From positions 88,607 through 152,606 of the forward strand of contig JAUIAS010000004.1 of assembly GCA_030425395.1 (NCBI GenBank): 64,000 nucleotides of DNA. Reading direction: 5' to 3'. Shown here in pieces: positions 16,436-25,555 of this stretch. How positions within the stretch are numbered: position 1 is the stretch's first letter; the number at the start of each line of letters is the position of its first letter. The DNA is from Alphaproteobacteria bacterium. Its GTDB lineage: Bacteria; Pseudomonadota; Alphaproteobacteria; Rhodobacterales; Rhodobacteraceae. The translations under genes were made by a program, and so were the position numbers. Under the pieces are notes generated by a model. The model saw only the letters and a program-made list of their open reading frames with translations, made no database searches and was not told where the DNA came from.

Positions 16436-18907
16436 CTACTCCTGAGGGAGCAGGCGGGTGACGCCCACCGCCGCCGCGCGGGCCAGACCTTCGTCAAGGG
16501 ACATGGGGATATATTCGCCACGACGCCAAAGCTGGGCCATGTCATCATAGTGGCGTGACAGGAAGTGCCCCGATTGTCCGGTCGAGATCACAAAAACCGA
16601 ACTGTCAGGGTCGGCAAAATCATAGACTCCCCGGAAGCCAGCGCCATGCACGTTTTCAAATGGCGCGTCGCCCTTTCCGGCGGTGCGGCCACGTTGCAGG
16701 GTGTTGTCGCCGCCGGATGTCGACTGGCGGATATTCACGAAATACCGCAGCACCGGCACCGACCCAAGGATCTGGTGATCATGGGTGGCCTGATGTGCAT
16801 CTCCCCATCGCAGGGATTCGAGGGCTGTGCCGTATTCCTCTTCGATCCAGACCAGCGCATCATCCAATGCCATCCGCGCCATTTCGGTGCAGGTTTCCTT
16901 TGGGGCAGACTGGATCACATCGCACCAGACGGCCGCCCCGTCCACATCGCGGAATACCCGTTCTATGAACAGCGGTTTGACATGGGTGAATTCCTCGGCC
17001 AACTGGCCAAGCTCGTCGCGGATCAGCCGATCCTGCAAGGCGCGCAGCCACGCTGAATAGATCAGCGGTTCTGGCAGGTGTTCATTCATCTCGCCGTTCC
17101 ATTCGGCCAGCAGCGACAGCGCAATCTGGCGTTGCCGTTCCGGCGTGCCTTCGGGCATCGCCTCACCGGTAAACCACAAATCGGCCCCGATCAGCGGCAA
17201 CAGAGTGCGCGCGGTAAAGCTCACGGTGTCAAGCTGCGCTTCGATAAAGCTGTCGCGGGTGTGGACCTGCCGGGATTGCATCAGTCGCTGCCAGCGGTGC
17301 ACCCGCTGGGTATCGCCCCACACATGCGAGATATGGTTCGGGAAGGGACGTTCGACCATCTTGTTGTTGGTATTGCCGATGATACCGCCGTTGGGAGCCA
17401 CGAATTCGGGGTTTGAGGCATAGGGCATCGTGCCGTTCCAGCGGTTCTCGGCCTGCCAGCCTTCGGACGGCATCTGGCCCTGCGTCACATGGGACGGATT
17501 GCGGCGGGGAACCGCCCCGATGGTCTTCATCGCGATATTGGCCCGATCGACCAGCATCAGATTCTGCGCGGGGGCTATGAAGCCGTCCGCGGCACGGATT
17601 GCGCCAAACACGGTATCCGCGCGCATGATGCGCATTGCCGCTGACAGCGATGTGTCGGCGGGAGTCAGGACCGTCCATCCAAGCGCTGCGACATGGCCTG
17701 ACGGGGTGACCGATGACAGGCCATAGTGGCTGCCCGGCAGGACCGGCCCGTTTTCGGTCCACCGCAAGGTCAGCGTGACCGGATCGGCGTCCTTGATCTG
17801 GATGATCGAGGGGCGTTTTTCAAACCGTTTCCAACCGTCGGGTGTCAGGTATTCTTCCGCGTTGTCGGGGTTCACCTTTTCAATGAAAACGTCCTGATCA
17901 TCGAGATAGGCCGACGTCAGACCCCACCCCAGCCGCGCGCTGCGGCCTGTCAGAACGGTCGGGATGCCCGGAATGGTCCCGCCGATCACGTCCCCGGTTT
18001 GAAGGCGCAGCCGCGCCAGATACCAGATCGCCGGAGCGGTAAAGCCGAGGTGGGGATCATTGGCCAGCAAGGTGCCCCCCGAGGCCGACCGGGACGGAGC
18101 CGCCGCCCATGCATTGGAAGCCCCTGCAAGTTCCCGTGTCGGAAACGGCGACAACGGATGGTCCGGCATAGGGGAGGCTTGGGCAAATTTCGGCAGGCTT
18201 GGAAACAACGCCGCGTATTCGGGCAGGGCGGCAATGCCGCTTCCCGGCGGGTCCGACAGCAGGTCGCGCAAACGGTCATCCGAACCCAGCACCAAAGAGG
18301 TGCGCGCCCTGATCACTTCGTTTTCCAGATGCCCAGACAATTGAAGGCCCATGATCTTGATGATGGCAAGACTGTCGGCTGGACGCCACGGGGCCACCGG
18401 TGCGTTGAACATGAACATTTCGGGCGCACCGCGACCCAGCGCCTTGTCGTTGATTTCCTGAAGGCGGGCATTCACACCGGCGGAATAAGCCTTGAGCGCG
18501 GCAAGGGTATAGGGATCTTGCACTTCGACCGAGGCTTGCGCCAGCCGGTACAGATCAAGCCGCCGAAGCAGTGTATCAATGCGCGCCGTGCGGGCACCGA
18601 ACACCTCGGACAGGCGCCCCTGCGCTGTCCGCCGCATCGTGGTCATCTGCCAAAGCCGGTCCTGCGCATGGGCATAGCCCAACCCGAAAAAGGTATCATT
18701 GTCCGTGGTGCCCAGAATATGGGGAACGTTGGCGTGATTGCGCACGATTTCGATCTCGGCGGTGATGTCATTGCCGCCCACGCGCAGGGTTTGATCATAG
18801 TCAGGCAGCGATTGGGAGGCGAGATAATACACCAGCCCAACAGCCAGAACCGCCAGAACGACGGCACCCGTCGCAATCCGCACCAGCCACCGGAACAAAG
18901 AAACCAC
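16436..18907 (-). CDS. Penicillin acylase family protein (Ntn-hydrolase)
   Basis: An 823-residue Ntn-hydrolase precursor with an N-terminal membrane anchor or uncleaved signal (about residues 8-27, ATGAVVLAVLAVGLVYYLA), placing the enzyme on the periplasmic side. The A-domain has the typical VPHILGTTDNDTFFGLGYAHAQDRLWQM. The autocatalytic junction is GA-SNAW near residue 264; that Ser becomes the N-terminal nucleophile, and the following LLANDPHLG is conserved. Such enzymes cleave side-chain amides, including beta-lactams and acyl-homoserine lactones; the true substrate is unknown. I choose the GTG at 18907, since longer versions would overlap the divergent gene at 19006. Operon with the antiporter. 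Confidence 0.88.
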   Translation of the reverse strand: MVSLFRWLVRIATGAVVLAVLAVGLVYYLASQSLPDYDQTLRVGGNDITAEIEIVRNHANVPHILGTTDNDTFFGLGYAHAQDRLWQMTTMRRTAQGRLSEVFGARTARIDTLLRRLDLYRLAQASVEVQDPYTLAALKAYSAGVNARLQEINDKALGRGAPEMFMFNAPVAPWRPADSLAIIKIMGLQLSGHLENEVIRARTSLVLGSDDRLRDLLSDPPGSGIAALPEYAALFPSLPKFAQASPMPDHPLSPFPTRELAGASNAWAAAPSRSASGGTLLANDPHLGFTAPAIWYLARLRLQTGDVIGGTIPGIPTVLTGRSARLGWGLTSAYLDDQDVFIEKVNPDNAEEYLTPDGWKRFEKRPSIIQIKDADPVTLTLRWTENGPVLPGSHYGLSSVTPSGHVAALGWTVLTPADTSLSAAMRIMRADTVFGAIRAADGFIAPAQNLMLVDRANIAMKTIGAVPRRNPSHVTQGQMPSEGWQAENRWNGTMPYASNPEFVAPNGGIIGNTNNKMVERPFPNHISHVWGDTQRVHRWQRLMQSRQVHTRDSFIEAQLDTVSFTARTLLPLIGADLWFTGEAMPEGTPERQRQIALSLLAEWNGEMNEHLPEPLIYSAWLRALQDRLIRDELGQLAEEFTHVKPLFIERVFRDVDGAAVWCDVIQSAPKETCTEMARMALDDALVWIEEEYGTALESLRWGDAHQATHDHQILGSVPVLRYFVNIRQSTSGGDNTLQRGRTAGKGDAPFENVHGAGFRGVYDFADPDSSVFVISTGQSGHFLSRHYDDMAQLWRRGEYIPMSLDEGLARAAAVGVTRLLPQE

Positions 18908-19005
18908 GACCGCACCCCGCCTGTAAAATTTGAATTTGAACTTGCCTGTCGACGCGTTAGCGCGCAAACCCGACCCTAGAGCAAGTTGAAAAAAGGGGAA
19001 AGCAG

Positions 19006-19878
19006 ATGGCAAAGGTGAGTTTTCTTGGGTTGGGTGTGATGGGCTATCCGATGGCCGGGCATCTGGCAAAGGCGGGCCACGACGTCACCGTGTATAACCG
19101 CACAACAGCCAAGGCCGAAGCCTGGGCTGCCGAATTCGGAGGTGCCTTCGGTGCCACCCCGCGTGACGCTGCGCAAGGCGCTGATTTCGTGATGGCCTGC
19201 GTCGGCAATGACGATGATCTGCGCGCTGTGTGCACCGGGGCTGACGGTGCCTTTGCCGGGATGGCCGAGGGCGCGTGCTTTGTGGATCACACAACCGTTT
19301 CGGCCAAGGTCACGCGCGAATTATACGACGCTGCCAAGGCGGCCGGCATCGGTTATGTGGATGCACCGATTTCCGGCGGTCAGGCGGGCGCGGAAAACGG
19401 CGTGCTGTCAGTCATGTGTGGCGGTGATGCTGCCGATTATACTGCCGCAGAGCCGATCATAGATGCCTATGCACGGATCTGCCGCCGGATCGGCGAGAGC
19501 GGCGCGGGCCAGATGACCAAGATGTGCAATCAGATCGCCATCGCCGGGCTGGTGCAGGGCCTGAGCGAGGCGCTGCATTTTGCCGAGAAGGCCGGTCTTG
19601 ACGGGCGTGCCGTTGTCGAGGTGATCAGTCAGGGGGCCGCCGGATCGTGGCAGATGGCCAACCGGTATGAGACCATGATTGATGACGAATTCGAACATGG
19701 GTTTGCCGTGGACTGGATGCGCAAGGATCTGGATATCTGCCTTTCGACCGGCGATGAAATCGGGGCCAGCCTGCCGGTCACCGCGCTTGTGGATCAGTTC
19801 TACAAGGATGTTCAGAAGATGGGCGGCGGGCGGTGGGACACCTCATCGCTGGTCAAGCGTCTGCGCGCGGCGGGCTAA
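19006..19878 (+). CDS. NAD(P)-dependent beta-hydroxyacid dehydrogenase (3-hydroxyisobutyrate dehydrogenase-like)
   Basis: A 290-residue enzyme. The N-terminal Rossmann fold starts with FLGLGVMGYPMAGHL (residues 6-20). The substrate loop VDAPISGGQAGAENG is at about 118-132 and the catalytic lysine is K172 in GAGQMTKMCNQ. This is the 3-hydroxyisobutyrate / tartronate semialdehyde / GLYR1 family; an aromatic or Arg residue after VYN (here NRT at 31-33) is usually taken as favouring NADP. AAGGGGAAAG is the ribosome binding site. It is divergent from the penicillin acylase and stands alone, so no pathway can be inferred from neighbours. Confidence 0.9.
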   Translation: MAKVSFLGLGVMGYPMAGHLAKAGHDVTVYNRTTAKAEAWAAEFGGAFGATPRDAAQGADFVMACVGNDDDLRAVCTGADGAFAGMAEGACFVDHTTVSAKVTRELYDAAKAAGIGYVDAPISGGQAGAENGVLSVMCGGDAADYTAAEPIIDAYARICRRIGESGAGQMTKMCNQIAIAGLVQGLSEALHFAEKAGLDGRAVVEVISQGAAGSWQMANRYETMIDDEFEHGFAVDWMRKDLDICLSTGDEIGASLPVTALVDQFYKDVQKMGGGRWDTSSLVKRLRAAG

Positions 19879-20011
19879 CCGGCGCCACCTTGCGAGACTG
19901 GCGGCTTCCGGAGATACCTTCGGGGGTCGCATTCGCGCTGGCGGAGTAACTACCCCTGCGCCAAGGCAATGGTATTCCCGGCTTTTGGCCATCCGCCGGA
20001 TCGGGACTGTT

Positions 20012-21016
20012 TCATGTGTCGTTGGACCGCTCGGCGCGGCGGGCCAGTTTGGCCGCGAGGTTCATGCCAACGCCGGGCCGCGACCACGGGCAGACCGCAA
20101 TGCAAATGGCACAGCCATGCGTCTGATTGAAGAACGGCAGGCATTTGTCAAAGTCGACATACCATTTATGCGCACCGCGGACGGTCTTCTTTTCCGAAAA
20201 CAGCGCCTCTGGCGGGCACGCATCCTGACATATCCGGCAGTTCTGACAGAAATCATCGACGCCACTCTCGCGCGGAGATGTCACCGCAAACGGTGCGTCG
20301 GTCAGAACCGCTGAGAGCCGAAAGGACGCCCCGAATTCGGGGTTGATGATCGACCCGTGCTTGCCCAGTTCCCCGAACCCACAAGCAAGGGCCGGCGGAA
20401 TCATCGCCAATGATCCCGTCATCGGGCCTGTGACGGCCTCGGCCTCCCAGCCTTGGGTTCTGATCCAGGCAGCCACCGCCTTTGCCGCTTTGGCGGCGCG
20501 AATATACTGGTCAACAACCTCCAGCCCGGCTTCCGCTTCGGGGGCTTTTGATATGGCCTCATATTCGTGCTGCACTCCGAGCATGATGACGCGGGACTGG
20601 GGAACCTCATACCCCTCGAATACCCAATCCTGTTTCATCTCGGCAACGCCGGTCATGTCGCACAGGTTTGACGATACGAATTGATCGAGATCGGCGGTCC
20701 ACTCCATTGGGGAAGTCCGCCGTTTCTCATTGGCGACCGGCGGCAACGCCGCTTCGATAACCTCCATGCGTTGGGCTCTTCTTTCTCCAAACTCCGGGAT
20801 CTTTGCGGATTGGCGGTAGAAATACCCCTGCATCTCGCCATGTGGAATTTCGCTTGGGTCGGGGGCCCAATACACCATGCGCGGGCGGCGAAAATCGGTC
20901 TCTCCGAGACCGTTGATGTCATTCCCGCTTATCGCTGGGGTCAACGCGGTTTGCTCGCGGTCGGGTGTGAAGGGGCGGTATTTTTTACGACGGGCCATGC
21001 AGGCAGGATACCCCAT
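20012..21016 (-). CDS. 4Fe-4S dicluster protein of the QueG/reductive-dehalogenase-like superfamily
   Basis: A 334-residue cytoplasmic protein. Two [4Fe-4S] motifs lie near the C-terminus: C257-C260-C263-C267 followed by P, and C292, C302, C305, C309 in GCAICIAVCPWS. Before them, ACGFGELGKHGSIINPEFGASFRLSAVLTDAPF is the segment shared by QueG and corrinoid reductive dehalogenases. It lacks a twin-arginine signal and the fused oxidoreductase of NpRdhA-type enzymes. It is therefore either an uncharacterised cobamide-dependent reductase or a degenerate relative. The start may be the ATG at 20998 instead. It has no associated genes: ctaD lies beyond a terminator upstream on the same strand. Confidence 0.75.
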   Translation of the reverse strand: MGYPACMARRKKYRPFTPDREQTALTPAISGNDINGLGETDFRRPRMVYWAPDPSEIPHGEMQGYFYRQSAKIPEFGERRAQRMEVIEAALPPVANEKRRTSPMEWTADLDQFVSSNLCDMTGVAEMKQDWVFEGYEVPQSRVIMLGVQHEYEAISKAPEAEAGLEVVDQYIRAAKAAKAVAAWIRTQGWEAEAVTGPMTGSLAMIPPALACGFGELGKHGSIINPEFGASFRLSAVLTDAPFAVTSPRESGVDDFCQNCRICQDACPPEALFSEKKTVRGAHKWYVDFDKCLPFFNQTHGCAICIAVCPWSRPGVGMNLAAKLARRAERSNDT

Positions 21017-21144
21017 GAATTCACGTCAGCCTAGACACGTTTGCCAATGGCGCTGGCCGGGTCACTGCGCCGGGTCACTTCGCCGGTGCAAGGCGCGTCA
21101 GTGCAGGCGCTTTCCGGCATTGTGAAATCCCGCCCGGAAAAAAC

Positions 21145-21171
21145 AAAACCCCGCCGGATTGGCGGGGTTTT
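21145..21171 (-). terminator. Rho-independent terminator of ctaD
   Basis: AAAACCCCGCC (21145-21155) pairs perfectly with GGCGGGGTTTT (21161-21171) around a 5-base loop. On the minus strand it is followed by a T-rich run (TTTTGTTTTTT). It lies 24 bases past the ctaD stop. Confidence 0.92.
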
Positions 21172-21194
21172 CAATTTGTGTTGAACCTGTTGGG

Positions 21195-22868
21195 TCAGTG
21201 CGCGTGGCTCTTGTCCCAGTCTTCCTGTTTTGGAAGCTGTTCAAACGTATGCTCGGGCGGCGGTGTGGGCAGGGTCCACTCCAGCGTGTCGGCATATTCG
21301 TTCCACGGGTTGTTCTCGGTCACGCGTGCCCCACGGAGCAGGGTGTATGCGATTACGCCAAAGAAGAACACGAAGGACGCAAAGGACAGGAACGCACCCC
21401 AGGACGACCAGTAGTTCCACAGGCTGAACGCCTCGGGATAGTCGATATAGCGGCGCGGCATGCCCTGACGGCCAAGGAAGTGCTGCGGGAAGAATGTCAG
21501 GTTTGCACCGATGAACATCGCCCAGAAGTGCAGCTTGCCAGCCCATTCGGGATACATGCGGCCGGACATCTTGGGCAGATAGAAGTAGATACCTGCAAAG
21601 ATCGCGAACACCGCACCCAGTGACATCACATAGTGGAAGTGTGCAACCACATAGTAGGTGTCATGGTAATACCGGTCCACGGCAGCCTGGCTGAGCACGA
21701 TACCGGTGACACCACCGACGGTGAACAGGAACAGGAACCCGAACGCCCAGAGCATTGGGGTCTTGAGTTCGATGGAGCCGCCCCACATGGTGGCGATCCA
21801 AGAGAACACCTTGACCCCCGTGGGAACCGCGATGACCATGGTTGCCAGCATGAAATATGCCTGCTGGTTCAGCGACATGCCTACTGTGTACATGTGGTGC
21901 GCCCACACGACAAAGCCCAGAACACCGATCGCGATGATCGCCCAGACCATCGGCAGGTAGCCGAACACGGGCTTGCGCGAGAAGGTCGCGATCACGTGGC
22001 TGATGATACCAAAGCCGGGCAGAATGATGATGTACACTTCAGGATGCCCAAAGAACCACAGGATGTGCTGGTACAGAACCGGGTCACCACCGCCAGCGGG
22101 ATCAAAGAAGGTAAAGCCAAAGTTACGATCCATCAGCAGCATGGTGATCGCGCCTGCCAGAACCGGCAGAGACAGCAGGATCAGCCACGACGTGACAAAT
22201 ATCGACCACGAGAACAGCGGAACCTTGAACAGGGTCATGCCCGGTGCGCGCATGTTCAGGAAGGTGGTGATCATGTTGATCGCGCCCAGGATCGAAGACG
22301 CACCCGATACGTGAACGGCGAAGATCGCCATATCCATCGAGAACCCGCCTTCATTCGTCGACAGCGGCGGGTAGAGAACCCAGCCAACGCCCGAGCCCAG
22401 CTGATCGTTGCCACCGGGGCTGAGAACCGATGCCACGGCCAGCGAGGTGCCCGCGACATAAAGCCAGAACGACAGGTTGTTCATCCGCGGGAACGCCATG
22501 TCCGGCGCGCCGATCTGAAGCGGCATGAAATAGTTGCCGAAACCGCCAAACAGCGCTGGGATCACAACAAAGAACATCATCAGGATGCCGTGTGCGGTGA
22601 TCAAAACATTCCACAAGTGTCCGTTCGGGGTACATTCCCCGGCGGCGGCCGCGGTCATGCGTGCGCCTTCAAGACACATATACTGCACACCGGGCTCCAT
22701 GAGCTCGAGTCGCATGTAAACGGTGAATGCCACCGAGATGAAACCGACGATCGCAGAGACGATCAGGTAAAGAATCCCGATGTCCTTGTGGTTGGTCGAC
22801 ATAAACCAACGCGTAAAGAAGCCGCGCTGGTCTTCATGCTCGTGGCCGTGAATGGCTGCGTCTGCCAT
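21195..22868 (-). CDS. ctaD: Cytochrome c oxidase subunit I (aa3-type)
   Basis: A 557-residue, 12-helix haem-copper oxidase subunit, the catalytic core of the aa3 terminal oxidase in the inner membrane. Visible ligands are the haem-a His in [10 protein letters not shown], the CuB/Tyr crosslink motif [10 protein letters not shown], the CuB pair in [10 protein letters not shown], and the haem a/a3 His pair [12 protein letters not shown]. The start at 22868 has a perfect AGGAGG upstream. The gene is monocistronic here: subunits II and III and the assembly genes are not adjacent. A perfect FNR-type box lies about 100 bases upstream. Confidence 0.97.
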   Translation of the reverse strand: MADAAIHGHEHEDQRGFFTRWFMSTNHKDIGILYLIVSAIVGFISVAFTVYMRLELMEPGVQYMCLEGARMTAAAAGECTPNGHLWNVLITAHGILMMFFVVIPALFGGFGNYFMPLQIGAPDMAFPRMNNLSFWLYVAGTSLAVASVLSPGGNDQLGSGVGWVLYPPLSTNEGGFSMDMAIFAVHVSGASSILGAINMITTFLNMRAPGMTLFKVPLFSWSIFVTSWLILLSLPVLAGAITMLLMDRNFGFTFFDPAGGGDPVLYQHILWFFGHPEVYIIILPGFGIISHVIATFSRKPVFGYLPMVWAIIAIGVLGFVVWAHHMYTVGMSLNQQAYFMLATMVIAVPTGVKVFSWIATMWGGSIELKTPMLWAFGFLFLFTVGGVTGIVLSQAAVDRYYHDTYYVVAHFHYVMSLGAVFAIFAGIYFYLPKMSGRMYPEWAGKLHFWAMFIGANLTFFPQHFLGRQGMPRRYIDYPEAFSLWNYWSSWGAFLSFASFVFFFGVIAYTLLRGARVTENNPWNEYADTLEWTLPTPPPEHTFEQLPKQEDWDKSHAH

Positions 22869-22968
22869 CTGGTGCCTCCTGCTAGATTGATGCGCACAGC
22901 GGATTTTCCGCCATGCGTGGATTCCTTCGGGTTTTAGAATGTCACCCCCCCGGCTTCAATGGTTCATA

Positions 22969-22982
22969 TTGATCCAGATCAA
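22969..22982. promoter_or_regulatory. FNR/FnrL-type binding site upstream of ctaD
   Basis: TTGAT-CCAG-ATCAA matches the FNR consensus TTGAT-N4-ATCAA at every position. Its centre is about 107 bases upstream of the ctaD start and about 166 bases upstream of the HIT gene. No other perfect copy was noticed in the window. Confidence 0.75.
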
Positions 22983-23141
22983 GATAAATGGCCGCACCCC
23001 CTTGGGAATTGTGCTCTGGATGCCCAACGTGGTGCCGTGCCATGCCGCGAACAGCAAAGCCTCGGTGAGGGATGGGCAAAGCGGCTTGACCTTGGTGGCG
23101 TGCCGTCTATCCAATGGCCACAAGCGCTTCAGGAGTATGTC

Positions 23142-23585
23142 ATGACCACCACGCCTGCCACACCCGCATATGATCCCGACAATATCTTTGCCAAAATCCT
23201 GCGCGAAGAAATCCCGTCGTTCCGGGTTTATGAGGATGACGAAACACTGTGTTTCATGGATATCATGCCGCGCGCGGACGGGCATTGCCTTGTCATTCCC
23301 AAAACCCCTTGCCGCAACGTGCTGGACGCGACGCCAGAGCAGCTCGCCGCTGTGATGCGCACCGTGCAAAAAGTCAGCCGCGCGGCGATGGTGGCCTTTG
23401 GCGCGGGCGGAGTGAGCTTGCAGCAGTTCAACGAAGCCGTAGGCGGGCAAGAGGTCTTTCATCTGCACGTCCACGTGCTGCCGCGTCACGCAGGCACGCC
23501 CATGCGCGCCCCCGGAAAGATGGGTGATATGGATGCGATCAAGGGCCATGCCGAACAATTGCGCGCGGCATTGGAGACGCTCTGA
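23142..23585 (+). CDS. HIT family nucleotide-binding hydrolase
   Basis: A 147-residue histidine-triad protein. NIFAKILREEIPSFRVYEDDETLCFMDIMP opens the fold, and H107-L-H109-V-H111 with the following LPRH is the catalytic triad. It probably hydrolyses AMP-linked substrates such as ADP-ribose derivatives or AMP-NH2. AGGAG stands six bases before the ATG at 23142. The frame is open further upstream but looks non-coding there. The MFS carrier gene follows directly on the same strand, with no room for its own promoter. Confidence 0.93.
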   Translation: MTTTPATPAYDPDNIFAKILREEIPSFRVYEDDETLCFMDIMPRADGHCLVIPKTPCRNVLDATPEQLAAVMRTVQKVSRAAMVAFGAGGVSLQQFNEAVGGQEVFHLHVHVLPRHAGTPMRAPGKMGDMDAIKGHAEQLRAALETL

Positions 23586-23653
23586 CCAGCCGGACACATC
23601 GGCTGCACCTGCCTGCTCTGGTAATCTCGCGGATTGGCAGCGCGGCCATTTTC

Positions 23654-24802
23654 ATGACCTATCCCGCCTGTCTGCCCGTTTTGCGGGTGGCATGGGACAT
23701 GAGCGCGACGCAGGCTGGCGCGGTTCAGGGAGCTTTTACCGGAGCGTTCGCGGTATCGCTCTTGCTGACATCGGTGCTCAGTGACCGGATCGGCGCGCGG
23801 GCCGTGTTTCGCTGGGGCGCAGTGCTCGGGGCGATTGCGGCGCTGGTCTTTGCCGCATTTGCGCGATCTTACGAAACAGCATTGATAACCGTCATGCTGG
23901 TTGGATTGGCGCAGGGCGGCACCTACACGCCTTCGCTGATGCTGGTTTCCGCCAACTCCACGCCGGAAAGGCGGTCTTCGGTGATGGGCTGGGCGCTGGC
24001 CGGGTTGTCGGGCGGGTTTGCCTTGTCGATTGCGGTATCGGGCGGGGCATTGGCCATCGGCGGTTACAAGGCGGCGTTCTGGATAACCGCGTTGATGACG
24101 GCGGCCAGCGCGTTGCCAGCCCTTATCGCGGTGCGCCATGCCGCTGATACGACCGGCCAGACAGCGGATGTGGCGGGGCAGGGTGCGGTGGAGACCCGCG
24201 AGGATCGGGGGCCTGATCAACGGCGCGCCGCACGGCTGCTGATTGCGGGGTATATCGGGCATACTTGGGAATTGATGGGGGCCTGGGCATGGGTTCCGGC
24301 ATTTCTGGCAATGGCGGCGGCCACCTCGGGCAGCGGGATCAGTGCACTGACGCTGGGGCTGTGGACGGCCCTTGCGCTGCATGTGACCGGCTTTTTCGCG
24401 TCGTTTTCCGCGGGGCAGGCGGCGGACCGGTTTGGCACACGCCGGGTGCTGATCGTTTTTGCCGCCTTGGGTCTGCTGTGTTCGCTGATCATAGGTTGGC
24501 TGCCGGGGGCCGGTGCTCCGGTCTGGGTGATCTTTGCGATGGCCGGACTGTATGGATTTGCGACCATAGGGGATTCGGCCGTTTTGTCCTCGGCCATGAG
24601 CCAGGCCGTCCCGATGCGCCATCTTGGCAAGGTATTGGGCTTGCGAAGCATTACAGGCATGGGCGCGGGGGCGGTGTCGCCCGTGGCCTTCGGTGCGGTG
24701 CTTGACGCGGCTCCGGGCGTCGCGGGCTGGGGCTATGGCTTTGTGGTGCTAGGTCTGGGCGGCACTGTGGCCATGATCTGTGCCTTGGGCCTGCGGCGTT
24801 GA
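23654..24802 (+). CDS. Major facilitator superfamily transporter (start uncertain)
   Basis: A 12-helix MFS carrier. The loop after TM2 reads [19 protein letters not shown], the family motif A position. From the first ATG (23654) the protein has 382 residues, but TM1 is then cut short: the in-frame codons before it encode LHLPALVISRIGSAAIF, the expected beginning of helix 1. That frame is open back to a stop at 23525 and contains no ATG, GTG or TTG, so translation may start at a rare codon (for example CTG 23582, which overlaps the HIT stop) or by coupling to the HIT gene. Substrate unknown. The 3' end overlaps convergent lipB by 54 bases. Confidence 0.82.
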   Translation: MTYPACLPVLRVAWDMSATQAGAVQGAFTGAFAVSLLLTSVLSDRIGARAVFRWGAVLGAIAALVFAAFARSYETALITVMLVGLAQGGTYTPSLMLVSANSTPERRSSVMGWALAGLSGGFALSIAVSGGALAIGGYKAAFWITALMTAASALPALIAVRHAADTTGQTADVAGQGAVETREDRGPDQRRAARLLIAGYIGHTWELMGAWAWVPAFLAMAAATSGSGISALTLGLWTALALHVTGFFASFSAGQAADRFGTRRVLIVFAALGLLCSLIIGWLPGAGAPVWVIFAMAGLYGFATIGDSAVLSSAMSQAVPMRHLGKVLGLRSITGMGAGAVSPVAFGAVLDAAPGVAGWGYGFVVLGLGGTVAMICALGLRR

Positions 24803-25459
24803 GCCGAACACGTCCTCAAAACTGCGGCGCAGGGCGACGTCCACGTCGTCCATCGTGACCGGCAGGCCCAGATCGACAAGGCTGGTGACACCGTATTCGG
24901 TGATCCCGCAAGGCACGATGCCCGAAAAATGGTCCAATTCGGGTTCTACGTTGATGGAAATGCCGTGAAAGCTGACCCATTTGCGCAGACGGATGCCGAT
25001 CGCCGCGATCTTGTCTTCGGCCATTTTTCCGGTGATCGTGCGTGGCTTGTCCGGACGTTCGATCCAGACTCCGACGCGCCCTTCGCGAATGTGACCGGCA
25101 AGATTGAATTCTGCGAGGGTGGCGATCACCCACTCCTCAAGCTGCTGCACAAAGCGGCGCACATCGTGGCCGCGTGCTCCTACATCCAGCATGACATAGA
25201 CCACCCGTTGACCCGGGCCGTGATAGGTATACTGACCGCCGCGCTTGGTATCGAACACCTCGAAACGGTCAGGATCGGTCAGATCGGCGGGCTTGGCACT
25301 TGTCCCCGCCGTATAGAGGGGGGGGTGTTCGACCAGCCAGATCAGTTCTGGTGCCGTTCCCGCCCGAATGGCGGCGGCGCGCTCTTCCATGACCGCCACG
25401 GCATCGGGATAAGAGGTCAGCCCATCGCTGACCCGCCATTCAAGTTGATCTGCCGACAT
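24749..25459 (-). CDS. lipB: Octanoyl-[acyl-carrier-protein]:protein octanoyltransferase
   Basis: A 236-residue LipB that transfers octanoate from ACP to the lipoyl domains of E2 and GcvH. Clear signatures are [35 protein letters not shown], the catalytic K150 ([19 protein letters not shown]) and the nucleophile C184 in GIVPCGI. The C-terminal about 20 residues are hydrophilic and variable. The gene is monocistronic and its 3' end overlaps the MFS gene. It is divergent from the peptidoglycan-binding protein at 25556. Confidence 0.96.
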   Translation of the reverse strand: MSADQLEWRVSDGLTSYPDAVAVMEERAAAIRAGTAPELIWLVEHPPLYTAGTSAKPADLTDPDRFEVFDTKRGGQYTYHGPGQRVVYVMLDVGARGHDVRRFVQQLEEWVIATLAEFNLAGHIREGRVGVWIERPDKPRTITGKMAEDKIAAIGIRLRKWVSFHGISINVEPELDHFSGIVPCGITEYGVTSLVDLGLPVTMDDVDVALRRSFEDVFGSTPQAQGTDHGHSAAQT

Positions 25460-25555
25460 AAGCGGGTCTTTGCCTTTCGGATTGAAAAGTTTGCGGGATA
25501 ATCCCAGATATTATGGTATTATAATCTTACTCATAATGCCTCGGGAGTTTTTGTC

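Noticed and set aside
21633..22937. A 434-codon open frame on the plus strand
   Set aside because: Antisense to ctaD, whose haem and copper ligands are all intact.
25497..25525. Sigma-70 promoter for the peptidoglycan-binding protein gene
   Set aside because: TATAAT is present at 25520-25525, but no acceptable -35 lies at 16-18 bases spacing, so it is mentioned only in the gene entry.
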